64,000 nt of DNA from contig DAOUBD010000024.1 in assembly GCA_034432935.1 (NCBI GenBank), forward strand, positions 57,693 through 121,692, given 5' to 3'. Both the position numbers and the translations under genes were made by a program. The stretch's first letter is position 1. Each line of letters opens with the position of its first letter. This document shows, piece after piece, positions 29,193-38,879 of this stretch. The notes beneath the pieces were generated by a model. That model saw only the letters and a list, made by a program, of their open reading frames with translations, did no database searches and was not told the origin of the DNA. This stretch comes from DAOUAG01 sp034432935. Lineage in GTDB: Bacteria; Chloroflexota; Dehalococcoidia; SM23-28-2; RBG-16-64-32.

Positions 29193-30554
29193 TTATAGCA
29201 CGATCGGTTCCTCTGGCGGCTTCCTCTTCTGAACCTGCAAGAGGATATCGGGCTGCGGCGGGTTCCAAGCCAGGTACACAACGAAGACTGCCATCGCCAG
29301 AAACCCTAGGACCCCAGCCGCTGACATGGTCCAGAAACCGGCATCTGCCTTGGCCTCGTTGACCAGTAAGGAACCCGCACCCCGGGCCGCCGCGGCGCCG
29401 TAGAGCAGGGCCAGAAGCCCTGGCGCCAGCCATCGGGCGGTAGCGCCAGAGATCCGCCGCATCGCCAGCCTCGGCAGCACCAAGAACGACATCCCGAAGA
29501 TAGTCATCGTCACGAACCCCAGGGCGATGAAGTGCCTGACAGCGTCGGTTTCGTAGTGGGCTGGGGGACGGCCGGCCCATAAGGCCCTGATCCCGTAGTA
29601 GGCTTGGAGCAGCCCCGCCAGGAGCAGCCAGAGGTAGGCGGAGCGCACAAACCTCATGCTCCGCCGCGCCGATTCCCGTAGCCGATGTGGTGCGCCCTCG
29701 AACACCCGCAGGAGAAAGGCCATCGACGCTAAGGCCGCCCCCGCTGCCAAGAACCCAACGCTCTGGACCTCTTCCGATATCCCGGAGTCGGAGTACGACC
29801 GCCAGACAGCGCCGGCGGTATACGCCGCTACGCCCGCATTGAGGCCGGCCCAGGCCAGCGTCACCGGCAGCTTCGCAGCCTCCCTCCGCCCGAAAAAGAC
29901 GGGGAACGTGCGCAGCGAGACCGCCAAGACGAACATCGCCGCAAAGCCGTACAGTTGCGCGAAGGTGATGGCGCTGGTCTGAAGGCCGGTCACCAGCGGC
30001 CGGGACTCCAGGGCAGCCTGCGTAACGAACCAGGAGTTCAGGCCCAACGCTACAGCCACCCACATCCCACCGGCGGCGAAGAACCGCGAGTATCCGAACC
30101 GCTCCGGGCGCCCCAAGATCACCGAGCGCAAGATGGCGGCGGCGAAGATCAGGGCCGCGGCCGCCTCCAGGGCCGCGGATGCCGCGAAAAGCCCGGCGTA
30201 GGGGGCCCCGTCCGCCCATGGCTGCGCGACGGCCCTCAGCCCAAGCCCAGACGCCATCAGCACGAAGGTAAGGGGCACGAGCCAGGGCGGCCGCACGTGC
30301 ACTGCCGTGAACCGGGCCGCCAGCCGGTAGCCCATGCCCATCACGAACAACCCGAACCATCCCTGTAACTGGAGGTGTCCGTGGAGCTGGATTACCTGGG
30401 GCAGGCGTCCGTCCAGGGTGGCGTGCTGCGCGAGGGCATGGGCCACAAGGATCCCGAGCGGGAAGCCCAGCGCCAAGCCAAAGAAGAGCGCCCCGGCGAT
30501 GAAGGGGCCGTAGAAGCGGTCCTCCTCGCGGAAGACGGCAGGGAGAAGGGGCAC
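29193..30554 (-). CDS. polytopic membrane protein, NnrS-like
   Basis: 453 residues with about 12 hydrophobic segments. HGHLQLQGWFGLFVMGMGYRL and HFIALGFVTMTIFGMSFLVLPR carry histidines in the positions seen in NnrS-type haem/copper membrane proteins. NnrS relatives protect against nitric oxide or nitrosative stress. The resemblance is by layout and histidine placement, so the assignment is moderate. The start is GTG at 30554, sharing one base with the alanine dehydrogenase stop. Confidence 0.65.
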   Translation of the reverse strand: MPLLPAVFREEDRFYGPFIAGALFFGLALGFPLGILVAHALAQHATLDGRLPQVIQLHGHLQLQGWFGLFVMGMGYRLAARFTAVHVRPPWLVPLTFVLMASGLGLRAVAQPWADGAPYAGLFAASAALEAAAALIFAAAILRSVILGRPERFGYSRFFAAGGMWVAVALGLNSWFVTQAALESRPLVTGLQTSAITFAQLYGFAAMFVLAVSLRTFPVFFGRREAAKLPVTLAWAGLNAGVAAYTAGAVWRSYSDSGISEEVQSVGFLAAGAALASMAFLLRVFEGAPHRLRESARRSMRFVRSAYLWLLLAGLLQAYYGIRALWAGRPPAHYETDAVRHFIALGFVTMTIFGMSFLVLPRLAMRRISGATARWLAPGLLALLYGAAAARGAGSLLVNEAKADAGFWTMSAAGVLGFLAMAVFVVYLAWNPPQPDILLQVQKRKPPEEPIVL

Positions 30555-31663
30555 TACAGGGCCTCCTCCAGCGGGGTGTAGGGCAACCCCTGGGCCCGGG
30601 CCACTGCCTCCGCTACCAACCGCCCGTTGATCACGGCCGCCCCCGCCGCTAACGAAGGGTCATCCCGAAGCGCTTGCAGGCCGCCCGTCGCCAGTTTCAG
30701 GACGTAGGGCAGGGTGGCCGAGGTCAGGGCCTCGGTAGAGGTGCGCGGGACCGCGCCCGGCATGTTGGGTACGCAGTAGTGAATTACCCCCTCTTCCAGG
30801 TAGATCGGATCGCGGTGGGTAGTGGGACGCGAAGTCTCGGAGATGCCGCCTTGATCGATGCATACGTCGACGAGAACCGCGCCCTCCCCCATGGAGCGCA
30901 CCATCTCCCTGGTGACCAGCTTCGGGGCGATGCCTCCCGGGACGAGCACCGCCCCGATCAGTATGTCGGCCCCATCTAGCTCTTCCTCCAGTACAGCCGG
31001 ACTCGTGACCCGTGTCGCTATCCGGTCCCGGAACTGGTTCTCCAGGCTGGAAAGCCGCTGAAGGTCCCTCGACGTGACGGTCACTCGCGCCCCCAGGGCA
31101 CAGAGGACCCGCGTGGCCGCCGTGCCCACGTTGCCGCTGCCTATGACCAGCGCCTTGGCCGGCGCCACGCCGGCGATGCCGCCGAGGAGCTTCCCGCGCC
31201 CGGGGCCCGGCTTCTTCAAGTACTGGGCCGCGATCTCCGCCGCCATCCGGCCCGCCACCTGGCTCATGGGTACCAAGAGCGGGAGCGTGCCATCGGGACG
31301 CCGTACGGTCTCGTAGGCGATAGCGTTGACGCCGGACTCCAGGAGCGCCTTCACCAACCCCGGAGCTGGCGCCAGGTGCAGGTACGTAAACAGCAGCAGG
31401 CCGGGACGCAACAGCGGATATTCGGCCTCCAACGGCTCCTTGACCTTGACCAGCAGATCGGCCTGGCCGACGACATCCGCAGCGGATGGGAGCACCGTTG
31501 CGCCCGCCGCCGCGTAGCGGTCATCGCCGAAGCCGGAGCCCTCGCCCGCGCCGCGCTCAACGAACACCTGGTGCCCAGCCTGCACCAGCGCTCGCACGCC
31601 CACCGGCGTGAGCCCCACGCGGTACTCCTCGGTCTTTGTCTCCTTGATGGTGCCTACGCGCAT
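30554..31663 (-). CDS. ald: alanine dehydrogenase
   Basis: Catalyses NAD-dependent reversible deamination of L-alanine to pyruvate. The 369-residue product starts MRVGTIKETK and contains the substrate lysine region (LVKVKEPLEAEYPLL), the NAD fold (ALVIGSGNVGTAATRVLC) and the conserved DVCIDQGGISETSRPTTH. The ATG at 31663 has GGAGG 5 bases upstream; a start 6 codons earlier would lack this. It heads the ald/NnrS-like/DRTGG operon. Confidence 0.95.
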   Translation of the reverse strand: MRVGTIKETKTEEYRVGLTPVGVRALVQAGHQVFVERGAGEGSGFGDDRYAAAGATVLPSAADVVGQADLLVKVKEPLEAEYPLLRPGLLLFTYLHLAPAPGLVKALLESGVNAIAYETVRRPDGTLPLLVPMSQVAGRMAAEIAAQYLKKPGPGRGKLLGGIAGVAPAKALVIGSGNVGTAATRVLCALGARVTVTSRDLQRLSSLENQFRDRIATRVTSPAVLEEELDGADILIGAVLVPGGIAPKLVTREMVRSMGEGAVLVDVCIDQGGISETSRPTTHRDPIYLEEGVIHYCVPNMPGAVPRTSTEALTSATLPYVLKLATGGLQALRDDPSLAAGAAVINGRLVAEAVARAQGLPYTPLEEAL

Positions 31664-31719
31664 GGACGCCTCCAGACCCATTGGGCCGGCTTGGGCGGCC
31701 GGCCCCCTTTCGAATGTCC

Positions 31720-31749
31720 TTGACCAGCCCAGGACGCGATACCTAGAAT
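31720..31749 (+). promoter_or_regulatory. promoter of tRNA-Phe
   Basis: TTGACC (31720-31725), 18-base spacer, TAGAAT (31744-31749), 11 bases before the mature tRNA 5' end. Confidence 0.6.
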
Positions 31750-31760
31750 GGTCTTCTGGT

Positions 31761-31835
31761 GCCGGGGTAGCTCAGTGGTAGAGCACGCGGCTGAAAACCG
31801 CGGTGTCGGCAGTTCGACTCTGCCCCCCGGCACCA
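31761..31835 (+). tRNA. tRNA-Phe (GAA)
   Basis: Acceptor stem GCCGGGG/CCCCGGC, D arm GCTC-AGTGGTA-GAGC, anticodon loop CTGAAAA with GAA, T arm GGCAG-TTCGACT-CTGCC, and encoded CCA. 75 bases. Confidence 0.97.
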
Positions 31836-31849
31836 AGCCTCTCTCCAGC

Positions 31850-32794
31850 CTAACCACTGCCCACCGCCGATGGTTTGGGCACGGCTTCGGACCCATCCCC
31901 TGTTGCCTGCCGGGGGGCTGCGTGCCGCTGGGACACAGCCACCACCGCCGCTAGCGTCACCCCGCCACCCAGCATACCCAGGGCCGACAGGGACTCCCCC
32001 AGTAGCACCCAGGCCCCCACTGTCGCCACCACCGGCGTGAGCAGTACCAGCACCGACGAGATCGAGACCCGCACGTAGGGGTGAGCCCAGTTGACCAGCA
32101 TGTGGGCGCCAACTCCGCTGCCCACGGTAAGGACGCAGAGCCGCGCCCAGTCGGCGCCGCCCAAGGCGCCCGGATCCAGCCCCCGGGCCAAGACCACAGG
32201 CGTAACGACCAGAGCCGCCGCCAGGTGTACAGATGCCATGTACGCCACCGTGGCCACGCTGGCACGAATGCGTTTGGAGGCCAGAAAGTAGCCCGTGAAA
32301 AGAAAGACACCCACCAAGGCCAGCAGATCGCCAACGGGGCTCCAATGGGGGGAGCCCGAAGACCCGGCGATGAGAACCACGATCCCCCCTATGGACGCCA
32401 ACGTCCAGCCCACCTCCCACCGCCCCACACGTTCGCCAAACCACGGGCCGGCGACCACCAGGGTCAGCGCCGGTTGCAGCGCCCCTATGAGGGTGGCGTT
32501 GGCCACAGTGGTGAGCTTCACCGCGGTAAAACCCAAGGCCATGTTGGTGCCAAAGATGACTCCCGCAGGCGCCGAAAGGGCGAACTCCCGTACTGTCGGC
32601 CGGTGGCGCGCCAGGGCCAACAGGCCAAAGCTGAGTCCCGTGCCCAACCAGAGCCGGTAGAAGGATACCGTCAGGCCGTCGGCGCCCACCTCCTTGGCCA
32701 AGATGCCGCCGAATCCCCAGGCGATGACGGCGGCGAACATGGCCGCTAGCGGCAGCATCGCGGGTCTCGCACCCGCCGGGAAGGCCTTTGGCAT
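31850..32794 (-). CDS. EamA/DMT-family transporter
   Basis: A 314-residue protein with ten predicted membrane segments in two EamA repeats. The first repeat contains GFGGILAKEVGADGLTVSFYRL; the second contains TGYFLASKRIRASVA and ends GGGVTLAAVVAVS. Such transporters export amino acids, nucleosides or other metabolites; substrate unknown. The ATG at 32794 was chosen because a TATCCT box lies 6 bases before it. Longer frames to 32938 add a basic, non-membrane leader. Confidence 0.85.
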   Translation of the reverse strand: MPKAFPAGARPAMLPLAAMFAAVIAWGFGGILAKEVGADGLTVSFYRLWLGTGLSFGLLALARHRPTVREFALSAPAGVIFGTNMALGFTAVKLTTVANATLIGALQPALTLVVAGPWFGERVGRWEVGWTLASIGGIVVLIAGSSGSPHWSPVGDLLALVGVFLFTGYFLASKRIRASVATVAYMASVHLAAALVVTPVVLARGLDPGALGGADWARLCVLTVGSGVGAHMLVNWAHPYVRVSISSVLVLLTPVVATVGAWVLLGESLSALGMLGGGVTLAAVVAVSQRHAAPRQATGDGSEAVPKPSAVGSG

Positions 32795-32800
32795 AGCTCC

Positions 32801-32806
32801 AGGATA
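32801..32806 (-). promoter_or_regulatory. -10 box of the DMT transporter gene
   Basis: TATCCT on the minus strand, 6 bases before the ATG at 32794. Confidence 0.3.
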
Positions 32807-32852
32807 GCCGCTCGGTCCCATACGGTCAGCCACAGTGCGGGACCGGAGCATC

Positions 32853-32899
32853 TTTGACCGGAGGCCGCGCCGCCGGTCAAAATACCCGATGTAGGTATT
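32853..32899 (+). promoter_or_regulatory. CoA-transferase promoter overlapped by two inverted repeats
   Basis: TTTGACCGG (32853-32861) and CCGGTCAAA (32873-32881) form a 9-bp inverted repeat. It spans a candidate -35 (TTGACC, 32854) and reaches the -10 (CAAAAT, 32878-32883; spacer 18). A second repeat, AATACC/GGTATT (32881-32886 and 32894-32899), follows at once. The arrangement looks like one or two operators over the promoter of the gene at 32921. Confidence 0.45.
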
Positions 32900-32920
32900 C
32901 AGCAGAAGGGAGGCGTTACG

Positions 32921-34126
32921 GTGGGAGGTCCGCTGCAAGGCGTCAAGGTCGTCGAGATGGGGCTGTGGGTGGCTGGGCCGTCTTGCGCCACCATCCTCAG
33001 CGATTGGGGGGCCGAGGTGATCAAGATCGAGCCGCCGGCAGGCGACCCCTTTCGCGGGCTGTTCGCCTCCCTCATGGGCATCGCCGCCCCGGTGAACCCG
33101 CCCTTCGAACTCGACAACCGGGGGAAACGCAGCGTGGCGCTAAACCTCGAGCACGAGGAGGCGCGGCGCATCGCCCTGGAGATCATCAGCAGGGCTGACG
33201 TCTTCATCACCAACAACCGACCTCGGGCCCTCCAGCAATACGGCCTCGACTACGAGAGCCTCCACGCCCGCTTTCCGCGCCTTATCTACGGCCAGATTAC
33301 GGGGTACGGGCCCGACGCCGAGGCGAGAGATGTGGCAGCCTATGACATCGGCGCTTTCTGGGCCCAATCGGGCGTGGCCATGGCCCTGACTCCCAAAGGC
33401 TACGCCATCCCCCAGCAGCGCGGCGGCATGGGCGATCACATGACGGGCCAGATGCTCGCAGGGGCCGTTTGCGCCGCCCTTTACGCCCGGGACCGCACTG
33501 GCGAGGGCCAGCGCGTTTCGGTCCCTCTGGTGCGTGTCGGGGTGTACATGGTGGGATGGGATACGATGCTCTCCCTGCGCCTCGGCGTGCCTGTGGAGCC
33601 CTACGACCGGTTTCACGCCATCAACCCCATCATCGACTGTTACCAGGCGGGAGACGGGCGCTGGTTCTGGCTCCTCCTGCTGCAAGCCGACCGGCACTGG
33701 GGCGACCTCTGCGCAGCCATCGGGCGGCCGGACCTTCAGAGAGACGAGCGGTTCAAGAACATCGAGGCCCGGCGCTTGAATGCGCCGGCGCTGGTGGAGG
33801 AGCTGGACCGGGTCTTCGCCACCGAGCCTCTCTCCCACTGGGCAGAGGCCTTCGCCCAGCACGACGTCTGGTGGGCGCCGGTCAACACCATCGAGGATGC
33901 CATCAAGGACCCCGTCGTTCGTGCTTCGGGCGCTTTCACCAAGGTCCCGGCCCCCGACGGAACAGAGGTCGAAATGGTGGCCACCCCGGCCGACTTCTCC
34001 GGCACCCCTTGGCAACCGAAAGGCCTTTCGCCAGAGCTGGGCCAGCACACCGAGGAGGTCTTGCTGGAGCTAGGTTACGGCTGGGACCAGATCGTGGAGT
34101 TGAAGGACGCCGGCGCCATCCCATAG
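32921..34126 (+). CDS. CaiB/BaiF-family (type III) CoA-transferase
   Basis: A 401-residue family III CoA-transferase that moves CoA between carboxylic acids. The N-terminus has the family's LEGVKVVE-like VKVVEMGLWVAGP and DWGAEVIKIEPP. The aspartate nucleophile region is AAYDIGAFWAQSG, and GGMGDHMTGQ and GEGQRV follow. Substrate is unknown; the acyl-CoA dehydrogenase lies 10 kb away and is not linked. The start is GTG at 32921. Confidence 0.92.
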   Translation: MGGPLQGVKVVEMGLWVAGPSCATILSDWGAEVIKIEPPAGDPFRGLFASLMGIAAPVNPPFELDNRGKRSVALNLEHEEARRIALEIISRADVFITNNRPRALQQYGLDYESLHARFPRLIYGQITGYGPDAEARDVAAYDIGAFWAQSGVAMALTPKGYAIPQQRGGMGDHMTGQMLAGAVCAALYARDRTGEGQRVSVPLVRVGVYMVGWDTMLSLRLGVPVEPYDRFHAINPIIDCYQAGDGRWFWLLLLQADRHWGDLCAAIGRPDLQRDERFKNIEARRLNAPALVEELDRVFATEPLSHWAEAFAQHDVWWAPVNTIEDAIKDPVVRASGAFTKVPAPDGTEVEMVATPADFSGTPWQPKGLSPELGQHTEEVLLELGYGWDQIVELKDAGAIP

Positions 34127-34142
34127 GCGAAGGCGGCCCGCC

Positions 34143-37100
34143 CTATTCGTAGCGCAGCGCTTCGGCCACCGGAATGCTGGCCGCCTGCCGCGAGGGAATC
34201 AGCGTCATCAGCAGCGAGGCGGCGAAGGTGAAGCCGCCGATGATCAGTAGCTGCGTCCAGGGCACGTAATAGGCCTTTCCGTCGCCCGGGAAATCGCTGC
34301 TGGTGACCAAGAAGTAGGCCAGCCAGAGGGCGAGAGCCACCCCGGAGAGGATGCCCAGGAGAGTGACGAAGGAGGATTCCATCAGAAAGCTCAAGGCCAC
34401 CGTGCTCCGTTTGTAGCCGATGGCCCGCAGCATGCCGATCTGCTGCCGCCGCTCCACCACGGTGCGGAAGGCGATGACCCCTACCGCCGCAATCCCTACA
34501 AAGAGCCCGAGCCCCATGAACCCTTGCATCAGGTAGAAAAAGTTGCGCGATAGTGCCTGGTCCCGGTCTGCCCTTTCCTTGATGGAGTCAGCCTGGACGC
34601 CGACCGTCAAGAGGGTGGACTCGATCTGTTTGGCCACACGGGCGGACTGCCGGGGATCCTTCAGCCCCACGTAGTACCACGATAGCTCCGGCTCGCCGAA
34701 AACCTGCCTAAAGGCATCGTCTGAAAGGAAGACGCCCCGGAAGGTGCTGCTGGACCCAAACGATATGACGCCGACTATCTGCACGTCCTTCGTGCGGCCC
34801 GATACCGGGTCCCGCACAGTCAGGGTCACGGGGTCGAAGACCTCTTGGCCCTCGGGGATGCCGGTAGCGATGAACTCGTCGTTGCCGAATCCCCGGCGCA
34901 CCGCGAAAGCGTCGATGAGGGCCACGCTATCGCTGGTCTTGAGGGCCTGCCAGACGGCCTCGGGGCTATCGTAACCGCGCGCCCTGGCCTCCAGGGGGAC
35001 GTGGCCCCCGTCGATGAACCCGTCGTCCACCCCTTGCACCTGGTACGGTTCGAACTTCGTGGCCTCGGCGCCACGCACCTCGGACGATGCCCTCCCTCCG
35101 GCGAAGCTGACCCGTCCCACAGCCCGGAAAGCGTCCGGCACGGGAGAGCCTGCCGCCCTCAGCGCTCCAGCCAGATCCCCCACAGGGTTGTTGCCGTTCT
35201 CCTGCACCAGCACGTCCCAACCCCCGCGGGCTGAATCCGAGAGGAACAGCTTGTCGAAGTTGAAGTTCATGGTGGACATCATCGTCAGGGCGAACACGAC
35301 GAGGGATATCATCGCCAGCGTCATGCCGGTTCGGAATTTGCTGTTTAGCGGGTAGGCGATGGCCGTCTTTAGAGCCGGCAGAATGGTTCCGAAGACACCC
35401 CCCACGCGCGACACAACTGCCAGCACCAGATCAGCGTTGTAGATCAGGACGAAGGTGGAGGCCGTGACCATGGCCACCCCGCTCAGAAAGAACATCTCGA
35501 TGCCGCCCGTGAGCGGACCCACGACAGACTCCAGCCGGTTGCCAGCCACCAGCGCCCACACCACCAGCAGTAGTAGCCCCATGGCGGTAAAGACCGGCCT
35601 ATCGGGCAGGCGCAAGAACCGCAGGATAACCGCGACTCCAGCACCCACCAGGGAGAAGCCGAGGGCGAAGGGGAAGGCGCTGTCGCTCCTCATGCCGGTG
35701 ACGAAGAGGAACGCTCCGAAAAGCGTCAGGATCACCCAGAAGGCTAAACCCCGCCAGCCCATGCGCCTGCCGGAAGGTTCTGGCAGGTCGCGTATCGCCC
35801 GCACGATGTTCAGCTTGGAGACCCGCCACGAAGCGAAGGTGACGGTGACAAAGGTCAAGACGACGCCGAGGCTGTAGGAGATAACGAAAGTGCGCAGGGT
35901 CACATGGGGACGGATCGAGATGCCGAACTGGGAGAAGATGGCCGCCATAAGATAGGCCATAGCGAAAGCGACCAGGATCCCTAGGCCAGCGCCTACCATG
36001 GCCGACAGGATGTTGTAGGCGGTGCCCTCTGCCATGAACATCTGCACCAGATGCCAGCGCTTCATGCCCACCGCCCTGGCCATACCCATCTCCGGCTTCC
36101 GCTCCGCCGCAAGCATGACGAAGATCATGATGATAAGCAGGATTCCGGCCCCGATGGAGAACAGCCCCAACACGAGGAAGAAGGTGGTCATGAAGTTACC
36201 GAGGGTCTCCGCCAGGTCCACGCCATCTTTCTTGCTGTTGCCGAAGTCCATGTCCAGGCCGGCGCGCTGGACCAATGCCCGGACCTCCGCTTCCACCTTG
36301 GCAGTTAGGCCAAGGGTGTCCCGCACACCACCAGTGTTGGATATGGCGATGAAGTCGACGCTCTCGTGGCCGAACAGCCGGTGGAGGGTGTCCAGCCTGG
36401 TCACCAGACCCTCACGCAGTTCTGACGACCGAGTCCCGGTCAGAAGCCTGTCTTGGACCACATCGGCAACCCTGAAATCGTGGGGCTGGTTCTGGACCCA
36501 GACCTGCAAAGTGTCGCCCGGCTTCACTTCCAACTGATCAGCAGCGCTCTGATTGACGAAGATCTCCTCCGGACCCAGGGCGGCGACGTCTACCACCTCG
36601 CCGGTAGCAGCCGAGACCACGTCGGGGAACCCTGCGGCCCTGTCTGCGTCCAGCCCAACAAAGGTGACGAGGGGCTCGCTGAGGCGAGCGGCCGGGTTGA
36701 CTACGGGCACCTCTTCGTAAAGGACGCCCATATATCCATCCACATCCTCCAGCCGCGCCTGGTCCATGGCCGCCAAGAAGGCCCGGTAGTCATCGCCTGG
36801 GATCTCGCGCCCAGAGGAGGCCGGCCCACGGTGGTCATCGAAGCTGCCGCTGGCCCTCTCGGCGCCTGGCTGGAGGCTCTCGTCCACGTGGCCCATCAGC
36901 TTGTAGGCATCGCTGCTGATGCTCCGGTCCACCGTATCGCCTGTGGTGAAGGCCGCCGAGATGATGAGGGTGCTGAGCATGAGACCCAGCACTATGAGGG
37001 TGCTCTGGGCCACCCGGCGGGGGATGTTGCGCAGGCCCATTACCACCAGGATGCGGTGCCTAAGGCCAACGTAAGCCACGCTGCCCAAACTCACGGCCAA

Positions 37101-37157
37101 CGCCCCCACGAGGACGTACATGATGGTGTTCATCGAGATGCCGAACAACGCGTCCAC
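34143..37157 (-). CDS. ABC transporter permease, MacB/FtsX type (fused, two FtsX domains)
   Basis: A 1004-residue permease with about ten membrane segments. The N-terminal membrane anchor (about 15-35, 50-70) precedes a large extracytoplasmic domain (about 75-320). A first FtsX block (about 325-450), further membrane helices (about 475-610), a second extracytoplasmic domain (about 630-870) and a final FtsX block (about 880-1000) follow. Such fused permeases work as LolCDE/MacB-like machines for lipoproteins, peptides or envelope stress. The start is GTG at 37157; the partner ATPase gene ends 11 bases before it. Confidence 0.88.
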   Translation of the reverse strand: MDALFGISMNTIMYVLVGALAVSLGSVAYVGLRHRILVVMGLRNIPRRVAQSTLIVLGLMLSTLIISAAFTTGDTVDRSISSDAYKLMGHVDESLQPGAERASGSFDDHRGPASSGREIPGDDYRAFLAAMDQARLEDVDGYMGVLYEEVPVVNPAARLSEPLVTFVGLDADRAAGFPDVVSAATGEVVDVAALGPEEIFVNQSAADQLEVKPGDTLQVWVQNQPHDFRVADVVQDRLLTGTRSSELREGLVTRLDTLHRLFGHESVDFIAISNTGGVRDTLGLTAKVEAEVRALVQRAGLDMDFGNSKKDGVDLAETLGNFMTTFFLVLGLFSIGAGILLIIMIFVMLAAERKPEMGMARAVGMKRWHLVQMFMAEGTAYNILSAMVGAGLGILVAFAMAYLMAAIFSQFGISIRPHVTLRTFVISYSLGVVLTFVTVTFASWRVSKLNIVRAIRDLPEPSGRRMGWRGLAFWVILTLFGAFLFVTGMRSDSAFPFALGFSLVGAGVAVILRFLRLPDRPVFTAMGLLLLVVWALVAGNRLESVVGPLTGGIEMFFLSGVAMVTASTFVLIYNADLVLAVVSRVGGVFGTILPALKTAIAYPLNSKFRTGMTLAMISLVVFALTMMSTMNFNFDKLFLSDSARGGWDVLVQENGNNPVGDLAGALRAAGSPVPDAFRAVGRVSFAGGRASSEVRGAEATKFEPYQVQGVDDGFIDGGHVPLEARARGYDSPEAVWQALKTSDSVALIDAFAVRRGFGNDEFIATGIPEGQEVFDPVTLTVRDPVSGRTKDVQIVGVISFGSSSTFRGVFLSDDAFRQVFGEPELSWYYVGLKDPRQSARVAKQIESTLLTVGVQADSIKERADRDQALSRNFFYLMQGFMGLGLFVGIAAVGVIAFRTVVERRQQIGMLRAIGYKRSTVALSFLMESSFVTLLGILSGVALALWLAYFLVTSSDFPGDGKAYYVPWTQLLIIGGFTFAASLLMTLIPSRQAASIPVAEALRYE

Positions 37158-37167
37158 CGAGTCCCCT

Positions 37168-37953
<786 letters not shown>

Positions 37954-38150
37954 GAATCACTCCTACGTCCGCGGCCCCGCACCCCTCCGGGCGCACTAGG
38001 CGCAACGCCAACCTTCTCTGATATACGTCGGTTCCAACCGTCCGGGCGCTGGGCCCGCCCCCGAATAGCAGCTAAGTGGTTTGGCAGTGCTACTGCCTTG
38101 TGGTCAGTGGATGTCTGGGGCGCCTTCCGACCGGTTGTACTGTCCCCATT

Positions 38151-38879
38151 CTAGGGCATCTGAGGCGCGGCGAAAAGCTGGCCATGCCTCAGCGAGGCGG
38201 CAGGAGCCCGCACAAGGCTGCGGCCGAGCAGAGAACATAGCTCAGTCGCAAGGCGCCAGCCAATTTCTTCAACCGTCGGCGCCGAGCTCATCAGCTCAGC
38301 CATACTAGTGACGGCCCTTCCTGGGATGCCGCAGGGCACTATCCGGGCGAACCACGAAAGGTCTACCGTTACGTTCAGGGCCAGGCCATGACCCGTCACC
38401 CAGCGGCCTTCGGCCCCGCCCGGCCGGCTCACCCTAACGCCGATGGCGGCTATCTTGGCGCCGCCTACCCAGACGCCGGTCAGCCCCGGCTCGCGTCCCG
38501 CGGCCAGCCTATAAGCAGCGAGGGTCCGGATAACGGCTTCCTCCAGGGTCCGCACGTACGCCGCCACCCCGAGGCCAGCCTCTTGCAGGGCGATGACGGG
38601 GTAGGCCACTAGTTGTCCCGGGCCGTGGAACGTTATGTCGCCGCCACGGTCCGTCTCGATAAGAGGAGCGCCCAGGGCCGCCAGTGGGACCCTCAGGTTG
38701 CCCTGCGCGTCGCGCCGGCCCGTCGTGTATACCGGCGGGTGCTCCAATAGCAGCACCACGTCCGGAACAGCTCCAGCGGCGCGGGCCCGGGCGATAGCCC
38801 GCTGGAGCTGCCACGCCTCGACGTATTCCACCAGGCCGAGCCAAGCGACCCAGCATTGGGGCCCGGAGCCATCTGCCAT
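38151..38879 (-). CDS. lipB: octanoyltransferase (lipoate biosynthesis)
   Basis: Transfers octanoyl groups from acyl carrier protein to lipoyl domains, the first step of lipoate synthesis. The about 242-residue product has the LLLEHPPVYTTGRR motif, the RGGDITFHGPGQLVAYP block and the catalytic Cys in ARIVPCGIPGRAVTS. It follows the E2 gene with a TGATG overlap, so it is expressed with the enzyme it serves. A GTG one codon upstream (38882) is an alternative start. No lipA lies in the window. Confidence 0.93.
   Translation of the reverse strand: MADGSGPQCWVAWLGLVEYVEAWQLQRAIARARAAGAVPDVVLLLEHPPVYTTGRRDAQGNLRVPLAALGAPLIETDRGGDITFHGPGQLVAYPVIALQEAGLGVAAYVRTLEEAVIRTLAAYRLAAGREPGLTGVWVGGAKIAAIGVRVSRPGGAEGRWVTGHGLALNVTVDLSWFARIVPCGIPGRAVTSMAELMSSAPTVEEIGWRLATELCSLLGRSLVRAPAASLRHGQLFAAPQMP

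Noticed and set aside
28318..30360. 680-codon frame on the minus strand
   Set aside because: Its N-terminal two thirds are out of frame with the well-formed NnrS-like membrane gene (29193-30554) and look like arginine-rich shadow; only the part from 29181 is real.
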